From Hyphococcus sp. (GTDB taxonomy: Bacteria; Pseudomonadota; Alphaproteobacteria; Caulobacterales; Parvularculaceae), in assembly GCA_021776245.1 (NCBI GenBank), contig JAJFGF010000054.1, positions 248,001 through 312,000 of the forward strand: a DNA stretch of 64,000 bases, in the 5' to 3' direction. Numbering within the stretch: the first letter of the stretch is position 1; every line of letters begins with the position of its first letter. The notes below the pieces were generated by a model. It was given only the letters and a program-made list of their open reading frames with translations. It was not told the origin of the DNA and did no database searches. Below, in pieces: positions 18,545 to 27,592 of this stretch. Position numbers and translations under genes: made by a program.

Positions 18545-18724
18545 TTATGCGCGGACAGCGGGCGCCGGCGCGAATGGGCCGCGCGCCTTTTCTGGCAGAT
18601 AGACGATCAGCATGTCGGTAATCGCATCCGGCGACTGGCGGTCAGCGACCTGGCACAGCCCGTCAATAATCAGCGAAAGGTTTGTCACGATGCGCAAATC
18701 GCTGGTTTTAGGACTTAATAAACA
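18545..18724 (-). pseudogene. Probable 3' remnant of motA upstream of motB
   Basis: A short open frame of about 60 codons without a proper start: SPKTSDLRIVTNLSL, then IDGLCQVADRQSPDAITDML and a final YLPEKARGPF. The pattern of a helix, a 'G..QSP..I...L' turn and a 'LP.KAR' end fits the cytoplasmic C-terminus of MotA/PomA proteins. Its stop codon lies 3 bp before the motB ATG, as expected for a motA-motB operon. All the membrane-spanning part is missing; ogt begins about 95 bp further on in the opposite direction. The MotA assignment rests on a short match and on position. Confidence 0.5.
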
Positions 18725-18818
18725 TCAGGTGCGGCGGCGCTAAAGCTGAACAACACCTGACCGGTCAATCGCAAAAATCGGGCGGCGCCCGCAGGCGTGT
18801 TGTGCTAGAAACCCAATT

Positions 18819-19367
18819 ATGGAAACATCGTTCATTACGCTTTTTGACACTGCGCTTGGGCGCTGCGGCCTTGCCTGGCGCGAAGCCGGTCTTGTCGCTG
18901 TCAGCTTTCCGGAAGCGGATGATGAAAAAACCAAATCGCGCCTTCGCCGCCGCGCGCCCAAGGCAAAAGAAGCCTCTGCGCCTTCAGAAAATATCGGGAA
19001 AATCATCGCCGACGTCAGGGCGCTGTTTGACGGCGAAGCGGTTGACCTTGCCGATGCGAAACTCGATCTAACAGAAATTTCTGAATTCGATCAGGCTGTC
19101 TACGCTTTGTCTCTCGATATCAAGCCGGGCGAAACGAAAACCTATGGCGATCTGGCGCGCGCGCTTGGCGATGTCTCCCTGTCGCGACGCGTCGGGCAAT
19201 CTTTGGGGCGCAATCCGTTTCCAATCGTCGTGCCATGCCATCGTATTGTTGGCGCCGGCGGCGCCATGACAGGCTTTTCTGCGCCTGGCGGTACGGAAAT
19301 AAAGCGAAAATTGTTGAAGATTGAAGGCGCGCTGGCGCCCGATCTTTTTGACATGTTCACTGAATGA
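18819..19367 (+). CDS. ogt: Methylated-DNA--[protein]-cysteine S-methyltransferase
   Basis: A 182-residue protein with the active-site box VPCHRIVGAGG (the cysteine accepts the alkyl group from O6-methylguanine) and the DNA-binding turn SLSRRVGQSLGRNPFPI typical of Ogt/Ada C-terminal domains. The N-terminal domain is the usual ribonuclease-H-like fold, here with a basic insertion at about residues 42-55. It repairs O6-alkylguanine in a suicide reaction. It converges with htpX with a 14 bp gap. Confidence 0.93.
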   Translation: METSFITLFDTALGRCGLAWREAGLVAVSFPEADDEKTKSRLRRRAPKAKEASAPSENIGKIIADVRALFDGEAVDLADAKLDLTEISEFDQAVYALSLDIKPGETKTYGDLARALGDVSLSRRVGQSLGRNPFPIVVPCHRIVGAGGAMTGFSAPGGTEIKRKLLKIEGALAPDLFDMFTE

Positions 19368-19381
19368 GCTTGGCCGCCTTT

Positions 19382-20293
19382 TTAGCCCCACGGCCCACGC
19401 TGTTTGCCTTCAAAGGGCGAGGGGCCGTCTGGATCGATCACATGACGCGCATGGCCGCTCATTTCCAATAGCCGGTCGATCCGATTCTGGGTCGCCGGGT
19501 GGGTTGAGAAAAGACTGTCGCGGCCTTTGCCGGACAATGGATTGATGATCATCATTTGACCCGTTTCCGGATGGCGTTCCGCCGTTTCATTTGGGATGCG
19601 GGCGGCGCCTTGGGAAATTTTCGCAAGCGCCGAGGCCAGCCAGTCGCCGTGGCCGCATATTTCTGCGCCCATGCGGTCGGCTTCATATTCGCGCCCGCGG
19701 CTGATCGCCATCTGTACGAGCGCCGCCGCCATGGGCGCCAGAATCATAATGGCAAGCGCGCCAAGAAGTCCGCCGGCGCCGCGATTGCCGCGGAAAAACA
19801 GCGCAAAATTTGCGAGCATGGTTATCGCTCCGGCAATTGTTGCGGTGACCGTCATGGTCAGCGTGTCGCGATTTTTCACATGGGCAAGCTCGTGCGCCAT
19901 GACGCCGGCAAGTTCTTTTTCACTCAGGATACGCAAAAGTCCTGTTGTCGCCGCAACAGCTGCATTTTCCGGATTGCGCCCTGTAGCGAAGGCGTTCGGT
20001 TGATCATTTTCGATGATGTAGATTTTTGGCTCAGGCAAATTTGCGTTTCGGGCCAGCTCCTGGGTCATCTGCGCATAGCGTCGTACGGCGCCGGATGCGT
20101 GGGTGTTATCGACTTCCTGCGCGCGATACATTTTGAGGACCATCTTGTCGGAATTCCAATAGGCGAAAAGATTGGTTCCCGCTGCAAACAGGAAAGCGAT
20201 GGCCATTCCTGCGCCGCCGCCAAGCATATAGCCGACACCCATAAAAAGGGCGGTGAGGGCGGCGAGTAACATGCCGGTGCGAAGCGTGTTCAT
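19382..20293 (-). CDS. htpX: Membrane zinc metalloprotease HtpX
   Basis: A 303-residue M48 protease with two N-terminal transmembrane helices (about residues 5-45), the zinc motif [12 protein letters not shown] (HExxH, near residue 135), two further hydrophobic segments (about 145-200) and the third ligand in [10 protein letters not shown]. The family degrades damaged inner-membrane proteins together with FtsH. The length and gene order of helices match the family. It is divergent from the SDHAF4-like gene with an 80 bp gap. Confidence 0.95.
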   Translation of the reverse strand: MNTLRTGMLLAALTALFMGVGYMLGGGAGMAIAFLFAAGTNLFAYWNSDKMVLKMYRAQEVDNTHASGAVRRYAQMTQELARNANLPEPKIYIIENDQPNAFATGRNPENAAVAATTGLLRILSEKELAGVMAHELAHVKNRDTLTMTVTATIAGAITMLANFALFFRGNRGAGGLLGALAIMILAPMAAALVQMAISRGREYEADRMGAEICGHGDWLASALAKISQGAARIPNETAERHPETGQMMIINPLSGKGRDSLFSTHPATQNRIDRLLEMSGHARHVIDPDGPSPFEGKQRGPWG

Positions 20294-20372
20294 GAAATGG
20301 CGGTCCTTTGCAGTTGATGGCGCTGTCCTCTATATGTGATGTTTGAATTTCTCCTTCAATATCGCGGCATTG

Positions 20373-20576
20373 ATGACAGACAGCGAAATACCGGAATCCG
20401 AGGCTGAAAGGCGGAAAAATCTGCCTCCGGCGGCGATTCGCGCCCTGAAAGAAGCGGATCAGCGCCGCCGCGACGCGGCCGAAAACCAGCGTCCAACCGA
20501 AATCGGCGGTCCCAAAGGCGAAGAGCCCACGCGCTATGGCGATTGGGAGCGTAAAGGCCGGGCCGTCGATTTTTGA
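20373..20576 (+). CDS. DUF1674 / SDHAF4-like succinate dehydrogenase assembly factor
   Basis: A 67-residue soluble protein whose C-terminus carries the family signature EIGGPKGEEPTRYGDWERKG. DUF1674 proteins are homologues of SDHAF4, which binds flavinylated SdhA before complex II assembly. The ATG at 20373 is preferred to the one at 20343 because the signature domain sits at the C-terminus and the extra ten residues (MNFSFNIAAL) are not typical of it. Confidence 0.85.
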   Translation: MTDSEIPESEAERRKNLPPAAIRALKEADQRRRDAAENQRPTEIGGPKGEEPTRYGDWERKGRAVDF

Positions 20577-20598
20577 GCGACCATTAAGGCTGCGCCGC

Positions 20599-21246
20599 TT
20601 AGTGGGACAGGGTCGCAATCGCCACAAATCGCTCGTCGCCTGGCGTTAATGCGTTAAACGGCCAGCACGTCACCAGCGCTATTTGCGGTGTTTCACCGTC
20701 AGCATAAAGACCAGATTGATTGGCGTTGACGATGCGGGTTTCGGTAATCGTGAAGCGCAGAGTGTTTCCGTCAGGCTTGGTGACCAAAATGTCGTCGCCG
20801 ATCGTAATATTTTTGAGGAATTTAAAATGCGTGTCGCGATGGGCTGCGATAATCGACATGCCCGGCTCGCCCGGCGTCGGCGTTTGCGGCATTAATCCAG
20901 GCCCAAACGCCATCGCCTGGCCGCTGACGCCGGACAGCGCGATCGCGGTTTGACGAAGGCGCGGCGCTTCTATCTTGAGGACCGGCCAGATATCGGCCCA
21001 GGGCCAGGGTTTCGTTTGCGTCTCGCCGTCGAGCGTTCGTTCCCAGGCCTTTTCCAAAAGCAGCTGCGCCACCAGCGCCTTGGCTTTGATGCGGGCGCCG
21101 CCGAAACTGTCGAACAATCCTGTGAGCGCCAAAATCAGCGTACAAAAAATAAGCGCAAGCCTGCGGGGAGAAGGCCGCAGACTTGCGCCATTTAATCGCG
21201 CCGCCCCGGGGATCAACGGGCGTCGCGTTTTACATCCGCAAACCAA
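20599..21246 (-). CDS. Class GN (Gram-negative) sortase
   Basis: A 215-residue sortase with one N-terminal transmembrane helix (about residues 30-45). The catalytic residues are visible: His in IIAAHRDTHF, Cys in ALVTCWPFN and Arg in DERFVAIA. Class GN sortases occur in marine Proteobacteria next to a single dedicated substrate with VIT and VWA domains, and here that substrate lies directly upstream. The start is uncertain: the best frame opens at a TTG at 21246 and overlaps the substrate stop codon, and the part coding for the helix is also a terminator-like hairpin (21153-21188). Confidence 0.88.
   Translation of the reverse strand: MVCGCKTRRPLIPGAARLNGASLRPSPRRLALIFCTLILALTGLFDSFGGARIKAKALVAQLLLEKAWERTLDGETQTKPWPWADIWPVLKIEAPRLRQTAIALSGVSGQAMAFGPGLMPQTPTPGEPGMSIIAAHRDTHFKFLKNITIGDDILVTKPDGNTLRFTITETRIVNANQSGLYADGETPQIALVTCWPFNALTPGDERFVAIATLSH
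21141..21188 (-). terminator. Terminator-like hairpin between sortase substrate and sortase
   Basis: On the minus strand, arms GCGCAAG-T-CTGCGG and CCGCAG-G-CTTGCGC fold around an 8-base loop and are followed directly by TTATTTTTT, the layout of an intrinsic terminator. It lies 25 bp past the stop of the sortase substrate and inside the first codons of the sortase frame. It could end most transcripts after the abundant substrate and let a few read through to the enzyme. Confidence 0.7.
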
Positions 21247-23455
21247 TACGCAGCTTGCGGACGAAGGGTGAAAATGAGAATCAGAAAGGCGAGCGTAAGG
21301 AAAAGAACCCCACGCATAATTTTTACATCGGCGAGCGTTGCGCCCTGCGGTAAAGCGACCCCCGATCGTCCCTGTCCTGCCGGGGCTGTTGCGTCGGCCT
21401 CGGTCACGCGGGCTTGAAGCAAAGGCGATGCAAGCGCTTCGCGCTGTCGCGGCTTTGTTTCGTTGCCAAAGACTTTTTCGAAGTCCCAGCCATGGGGCAG
21501 ATTCAGGGGAATGTCCGTGCGGGCTATATTTTCGCCACCTGGCCGTGACGGCGTGACGTCAACGGCGACAAGGCTCGTTAGGCGGCTGATGAGATCGTGG
21601 GCGAGGGCGACGTCAAGAATGTTATTGTCGAGCGCTGCGCGATCAGCGCCGGCGCGCGCTCGCGAAAGTTCAAGCGAAGCGATCTTCTTGCGCGCCCAAA
21701 GTTTGGAAATGCCCTTGCGGTTTGCCGCGCCTTCAAGCGGTAAGGCGACTTTCCATGGCGTTTCGCCGTCGGCGCCGGAAATTTGCAGCGTGCCCTCGCC
21801 TCTGTCTGCGCGGGCAGCGACCACCAGCGTTTCGCCCTTATAAAGATCAGGTATTGGCGACGGCCATGTCTCCACCTGGGCGCCGTCAGGCCACCGCAGG
21901 CGCAAATTTGTGATAGCGGGCGACTCAAGTTTTTCAAACATGGCGTTCATGCGCTCGGCGACTTCGGTGACGGCGCCGATATGCGTAAAGGTTCCCTGAC
22001 CGAGCTCTGCGGCGCGCGACATGAAATATGAGTTTGGCGCCGACCCGATGCCGACCGTGAAAATGCGCGCATCGCCGCGCATCGCGGCAATGGTGTCAAA
22101 CAGCTGCTGCTCATTGCCGATGGCGCCGTCGGTCAGAAAGACGACTTGTCGCAAATATTGTTGTGACGCGCCGTGATCCGTCAGCGCGGCTTTAAGCGCG
22201 GGCAGCATCATCGTGCCGCCACTTGCGTCAAGTGCGTTCACATAATGGAGCGCGTTTCCAATCGTTTCCGCATTTACCGGCTGCGATGCAGGAAACAGCT
22301 GATCCGTCTGGTCGCTAAATCGAATAATATTGAAAGCATCGCCTGGCTGCAGGCGCTTTAGCGCCATCGCCAGGCTATCGCGGGCCTGACGAATAGATTC
22401 CCCGCCCATCGATCCGGAGGTGTCGATAACGAATATGATTTCTCGGGGCGTCGGCTTTTTTTCGATTTCATAAGAGGGAGGGGTAATCATCAACAGAAAA
22501 AAGGGATTACCTGCGATGGTCTCCTTGAAAATTGCGGCGCTTGGCGCAGCGCCGTTTTTCGGTCGCCAGACGAGTTCGAAATCGCGGTTTGCCGGTGTTG
22601 TGTCTTCGCTGAGCACGAGTGCGGCATGGCGCTCGTCTCGATGGTTGATGGAGATCTGATGGTAGCTCGACATAATATCGCCAAGGGGAAACCCGGCATC
22701 GAGATCGACGCTAAGTGTTACAGGATTGACCGGCCCGGCATCGGGGTGAAGCACAGGCGGTTCGATGCGCGTGCGATCGGGAACCGGATCGACAGCGCCC
22801 CAACCATCGCTGGCGTCAAAGCCAACTTGATGGATAATCGCCGGAGGATTAAATCGCGGCGCGACGACCATCGGAAACCGCAGCGAGAATTGGTTGTCAT
22901 CAAGCTTAACGGTTTCCTGATATTCAATCTGAACGACGATTGTTTCGCCGGGTCGATATTGGCCACAGAATTGGTGAATATATTCGGACGTTCCTGCTCC
23001 AAAAGACTTGCTTTTTTGCCGGCGCGCTTTGCGGCTTCATAGATTTCTTTGGCTTTTTTCTTTTCTTCAATCTTGCCTTCAATAGAGCGATCGCCGACCT
23101 GCATTTTTAACGTGTCAACGGCAGATTCATCAGGCAACGGAAAGACGTAAACGCCCTCGACCCAAAGATCGCTGGTATTTTCAAATCGCTGCGTAACGCG
23201 CGTGCGCGCGATTGGGCCAGACACTGAAATGGCGACATCGGTCGCAAGGCGCGGCGCCTCAATAAAGCGATCAGGTTCTGTTGACCTGAAAAGGAGCGCA
23301 CCCGTTGTCGCCTCGCCAAGGCTCACGAGACGGGGCTCGTCTTCAGCTTTTGCTGAAGAAATCGAAAGCACAGCCACCAGCAGAGCGGCGACCAACATGC
23401 GATCGATATTTTTGACAATGAAATTTGAATGTTTTGAAAACAAGATTGCGGACAT
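21213..23455 (-). pseudogene. Marine proteobacterial sortase target protein (VIT-VWA), split by a frameshift
   Basis: One gene in two frames. From the ATG at 23455: a signal peptide (MLVAALLVAVLSISSAKAE), then a VIT domain (VEGVYVFPLPDESAVDTLKM, KKAKEIYEAAKRAGKKASLL). Near 22946-22952 one G is missing; restoring it turns DPAKQSSFRLNI into DPGETIVVQIEY, the expected VIT end, and joins the second frame. The second frame has a VWA domain with an intact MIDAS (VIDTSGSMG) and ends in the sorting signal ALPQGATLAD, a hydrophobic helix and a basic tail. The missing base may be a sequencing error, in which case this is an intact surface protein of about 745 residues anchored by the next gene's sortase. 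Confidence 0.82.
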
Positions 23456-23778
23456 AACGATCTCTCTCACACAATGATTGATGATCGTTTTTTGACCCGC
23501 ATTGCGGCGGGAGCGGCGCCATGCGGAGGCGTTCCCGGGAAGTTTTTCCGTCAACTTTGTGGCCTTGAGGGGCGTCCCCGGGACCTGACCGCTGACGGCC
23601 CGCCTTTTGCTTGTTGCACTATAGACTGGCTTGCGACGTTTAAATTGGCGCAAATAGCGGAGCTTAGGCCGCAAAAAACAATGGGCGGCGAGAAAATGAT
23701 GGTTAATGCGAGAGGCTTCCACAATCGCAAATTTTCTGGTGAAATGCCGCTGAGCGGGAAACGTCCTGGGGGGATTAG
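23456..23778. other. Divergent promoter region between sortase substrate and radical SAM gene
   Basis: About 320 bp with no gene I can support. It should hold the promoters of both flanking genes. A GGGGGGATTAG block just before 23779 is a strong ribosome-binding site for the radical SAM gene. No palindrome stands out. Confidence 0.45.
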
Positions 23779-25806
23779 ATGCGAATTTATTTAGCAGATC
23801 TTGGTCACAACGTCATCACTGCGACATCGGACGTGTATCCGCTTGGCATTGCGAATTTGGCCTCATACGCACAGGCCAACATCAATGCGCCAATGGCGTT
23901 TTCAATTTTTCGGGAACCGGAGGAATTAAAGGAAGCGATTGACGCTACGCCGCCAGATGTTCTCGGCGTCTCGAGCTATTCCTGGAATCACCGCCTCTCA
24001 ACAATGTTCGCGCGCTACGCGAAAGCGAAAAATCCGGCGATGCTGACATTGATGGGCGGCCCCAATTTTCCGTTGACGGTTGATGAACAAGAAAGCTGGA
24101 TGCGCACCATGCCTGAGATCGACGTCCATGTGCGCGGGCCGGTCTATGAGGGCGAGCAGGCATTTCGCAATCTCATTCAGCGTTTTATCGACGTCGGCGC
24201 ATCTGTTGAGGGCGTGATGGATGAGGCGGTTCCCGGCAGCCAGTGGATTAGTCCCAAGGGCGGCGATTTTGTTGTCGGCGGCGAGTTGGAGCGTATCCGC
24301 GACCTCGATGAAATTCCGTCACCCTATATCAGCGGCATGATGGATAAGTTCTTCAGGACTGGTTACTTTGCGCTGATGCAAATTGCACGAGGGTGTCCAT
24401 TTACTTGTCAATTCTGTAATTCTTCGCCGCGATCAAATTCAAAAGCGTTCCGGCATTCGTTTGAAAACATCAAGGCTGATCTCGATTATATCGTTGCGCG
24501 CATTCCCCCGGATGGGCCGCTATGTTTCGCCGACGATAATTTTGGTATGTATGAACAAGATGAGGAAGTCGCCGACTATCTTGGGCATTTAATGGATGTC
24601 CATGATTGGCCGAAATATATCCGTACGACGACAGGCAAAAATAAAGGCGACCGGATCATCCGCGTGATGCGCAAGGCGAAAGGCCGCTTGCCAATGACGT
24701 CGGCGGTGCAGTCGCTTAACCCGGTTGTTCTGAAAAATATCCGCCGGCAAAATATCAGTCTAGACACCTACGCAGATATTCAAAAGGAACTTCATAGCCA
24801 GGGCATGCAATCCTACGGAGAGCTGATTTTATGCATGCCGGGGGAGTCCAAAAAGACTTTTTTTGAGGCGGTGGATAAGCTCATCGAAACCGGGGTTAGC
24901 CGGGTGTCCGCTCATCAGCTCATGTTGTTGCACGGCGCGCCGCTTTCCGACCCGGATCAGCGCGAGCGATTCGGTTTCAAGACCCGATTCCGCATTGTCG
25001 CTCGTTGTCTCGGCGAATATACAGATGCCGAACGAGTGGTAGAGACTGAGGAGATGGTCGTCGAAACGCCGGACTTCTCGTTCGACGATTACATCGATAC
25101 GCGTGTTTTCCATCTTCTGCTGACGATCTATTACTATGAAGATAATTTTGAGGAGGCTTTTAAATTAGCGCGCGAGTTTGGCGCCAGGCCATTCCAGGTC
25201 GTGCAACGGATGCAAGAGCTTTTGGGCGAAGCCCCGGAAGCTTTCCGAAACGCAATCGAAGAATATATTCGCGAAAACAAGGAAGAACTTTACGATACCC
25301 GCGAAGAATGCATCGCAGCGGCAGAGGCAAATTATGACCGGCTGATGAGCGGCGAGCTTGGCGGCAACTTGTTAAGCAAATATTCCATGATCGGACGGTT
25401 TTTCGTATTGCCAGAGGCGCTCGATTTCCTTGAGACGACATTGATGTCCCTGGTTGAAGAAAAGGAAACTGCCGATGGGCCAGAAATGGTTCACTGCGTA
25501 AGCGACTATTTCCGCAGCGTTATGTTGCACGCGCCTTTCGCCAACAGTCTGGAAGCGACGCCGGTTTGGTCAACATTGTACGATGTCGATGCATGGCGCC
25601 AGGCGGATTATGCAACGCCATTATCGGCGCACTCGCTAAAAGCCGAAAAGGATTTTCAAACCAGCATCGATCCGCGCACAAAGTCGCTGATATTGTCGCG
25701 GCTCAAAACCTTTGGCGAACACCCCCAAGGCATGGGCAGGTTTACACGAACCATGTTCGCAAAAGATCTGCGCCGCCAATTGGAATCAGATTCGCGGGCG
25801 AATTAA
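23779..25806 (+). CDS. B12-binding-type radical SAM protein
   Basis: A 675-residue protein. Residues 1 to about 150 form a cobalamin-binding-like Rossmann domain (LGVSSYSWN, LMGGPNFPL), though the classic DxHxxG motif is not obvious. The radical SAM domain follows with the 4Fe-4S motif RGCPFTCQFC (near residue 210) and later motifs such as CFADDNFGMYEQD and GELILCMPGE. The C-terminal 250 residues are helical and of unknown role. The architecture matches large radical SAM enzymes that often methylate or rearrange unusual substrates, but the substrate is unknown. It ends by overlapping the convergent D-aminoacylase gene by 4 bp. Confidence 0.8.
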   Translation: MRIYLADLGHNVITATSDVYPLGIANLASYAQANINAPMAFSIFREPEELKEAIDATPPDVLGVSSYSWNHRLSTMFARYAKAKNPAMLTLMGGPNFPLTVDEQESWMRTMPEIDVHVRGPVYEGEQAFRNLIQRFIDVGASVEGVMDEAVPGSQWISPKGGDFVVGGELERIRDLDEIPSPYISGMMDKFFRTGYFALMQIARGCPFTCQFCNSSPRSNSKAFRHSFENIKADLDYIVARIPPDGPLCFADDNFGMYEQDEEVADYLGHLMDVHDWPKYIRTTTGKNKGDRIIRVMRKAKGRLPMTSAVQSLNPVVLKNIRRQNISLDTYADIQKELHSQGMQSYGELILCMPGESKKTFFEAVDKLIETGVSRVSAHQLMLLHGAPLSDPDQRERFGFKTRFRIVARCLGEYTDAERVVETEEMVVETPDFSFDDYIDTRVFHLLLTIYYYEDNFEEAFKLAREFGARPFQVVQRMQELLGEAPEAFRNAIEEYIRENKEELYDTREECIAAAEANYDRLMSGELGGNLLSKYSMIGRFFVLPEALDFLETTLMSLVEEKETADGPEMVHCVSDYFRSVMLHAPFANSLEATPVWSTLYDVDAWRQADYATPLSAHSLKAEKDFQTSIDPRTKSLILSRLKTFGEHPQGMGRFTRTMFAKDLRRQLESDSRAN

Positions 25807-27521
25807 TTATTGTCCCAGCCGGTCCAGCCTGGTCCGCGGACAACGCGGCCGGGTTTTGCGCCAGTGTGTTCGCTGTCTTTCAAGACCTGCTGACCATTGA
25901 CAAAAACATGGATAACGCCGGTCGCCAGCTGGTGGGGTTCGGCATAGGTTGCGTTGTCGTTAATATCGTTCGGATCAAAGATGACGATATCCGCAAAATA
26001 GCCCTCTTCCAGCTTGCCGCGATCGCGTATTTTGAGATTTCCGGCAGGAAAAGACGTGAGGCGGCGAACGGCCTCTTCGAGCGGCATCAGACCTTCATCG
26101 CGGGCATATTTGCCGAGCACGCGGGCGAAGGTTCCATAGGCGCGAGGGTGGGCGCCAGACAGCATGAAAACGCCCTCCGGGGCATAGGCGCCCTCATCGG
26201 ACCCAAAACTCATCCACGGCAAGGCGGCCTTTTTCGCGACATTTTCGTCCGACATCAGAAAATAAACTGTGTCAACACGGCTGTCGTCTTCGATCACGAG
26301 ATCGATCATTGTTTCCGCCGGGCTGGTCCCGCGTGAAGCAGCGACCTCCGCCAGTGTTTTGCCGATCAAAGGCTTGAGTGCGGGATTTTTGAAACCGATG
26401 AACAATACATTGTCGGCGCCGCCAGCGGCGAGGTAGAGATTTTCCCATTCATCCGTCGGCGTTTCTATTTCTGACAACAGCTTTTCGCGAACAGCCGGGT
26501 CTTTGAGGCGCGTGACCCAGGCGTCATGTCCGCCTTCCTGCACCCAGGGAGGCATTGCCGCATCCAGTCCCGTCGCGCCTGCCGTATAGGTGTACATATT
26601 GGCGCGAATATCGACGCCCGCGGCGCGCGCCGCATTTACCTTGGCGATGACGTCATCGAGCTTTGTCCAATTTTCCTCTCCCGCGGCCTTAAGGTGATAG
26701 ATTTCGGCGCCGGCTCCAGTGGCTTCGGCAATTTCCAAGACTTCATCTACTGCTTCCAGCAACCGGCCGCCTTCCGAGCGCATATGCGTGATATATGAGC
26801 CGCCAAAATCTTCGGCGGTATCAACCAGGGCAATCAGCTCATCCGTATCCGCATAAAAAGCCGGCGCGTAAATGAGTGACGAGCCAACGCCGAGCGCGCC
26901 CTCTTTCATGGCTTGACCGACAAGCGCCTGCATCCGCGCAAGTTCCTCAGAATCAGGCGGGCGATCTTCCTCGCCGAGCTCATGAATCCGGATCGTTGTG
27001 GCGCCGACAAAAGAAGCAACATTTGGCGAGACGCCGCGGGCCTCCAGATGATCGAGAAACTCAGCCAGTGAGGTCCATTCGATGTCATATTTGATGTCCG
27101 CCTGGCGTGCGACCGCTTCAGCCTTCATCGCATCATTCCACGGTCCCATGGACCAGCCTTCGCCAAAAACCTCCAGCGTCACGCCCTGTTTAATGTCGGA
27201 AAGCCCGCGACCGTCTTCGAGGAGCGTTACCGGCGCCCAGCTCAACATATTGATGAAGCCCGGCGCGACAGCCATGCCGTCAGCATCGATCACGACGGCG
27301 CTGCGGGCGTCGTCAAGATCGCCGATGGCGGCGATACGATCGCCTTTGATGGCGATGTCGCCGCTAAATGACGCGCCGCCGGCGCCGTCATAGATAAGAC
27401 CGTTGGTGATCACCAAATCATAGGCCGGAGCGCCGGCCCCAGGCGCACCGCGCTGTTGGGGCGTACAGGCGGCAGCGGCGAACAATGCGATAACAAGAAT
27501 GCGAACAGCAATGCAGCGCAT
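25803..27521 (-). CDS. N-acyl-D-amino-acid deacylase (D-aminoacylase-like amidohydrolase), lipoprotein
   Basis: A 572-residue amidohydrolase with a lipoprotein signal (lipobox AAAC at about residue 19). The urease-type barrel starts near DLVITNGLIYDGAGG and includes GFINMLSWAP, SLIYAPAFYADTDEL, HMRSEGGRLLEAVDE and the late SDEGAYAPEG and HPRAYGTFARVLGKY segments. These match D-aminoacylases, which use one or two zinc ions to free D-amino acids from N-acyl forms. The first metal-binding segment reads NMLSW where many homologues have an HxH motif (D.HtH), so activity could differ. It may act on D-amino-acid-containing peptides in the periplasm. Confidence 0.85.
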   Translation of the reverse strand: MRCIAVRILVIALFAAAACTPQQRGAPGAGAPAYDLVITNGLIYDGAGGASFSGDIAIKGDRIAAIGDLDDARSAVVIDADGMAVAPGFINMLSWAPVTLLEDGRGLSDIKQGVTLEVFGEGWSMGPWNDAMKAEAVARQADIKYDIEWTSLAEFLDHLEARGVSPNVASFVGATTIRIHELGEEDRPPDSEELARMQALVGQAMKEGALGVGSSLIYAPAFYADTDELIALVDTAEDFGGSYITHMRSEGGRLLEAVDEVLEIAEATGAGAEIYHLKAAGEENWTKLDDVIAKVNAARAAGVDIRANMYTYTAGATGLDAAMPPWVQEGGHDAWVTRLKDPAVREKLLSEIETPTDEWENLYLAAGGADNVLFIGFKNPALKPLIGKTLAEVAASRGTSPAETMIDLVIEDDSRVDTVYFLMSDENVAKKAALPWMSFGSDEGAYAPEGVFMLSGAHPRAYGTFARVLGKYARDEGLMPLEEAVRRLTSFPAGNLKIRDRGKLEEGYFADIVIFDPNDINDNATYAEPHQLATGVIHVFVNGQQVLKDSEHTGAKPGRVVRGPGWTGWDNN

Positions 27522-27592
27522 TGAAACCTCCAGCGGTGATTGACAGATTTGGGTTAGTACGCAACCGGCGTGAAGGCAATCAGCAAATTTAC

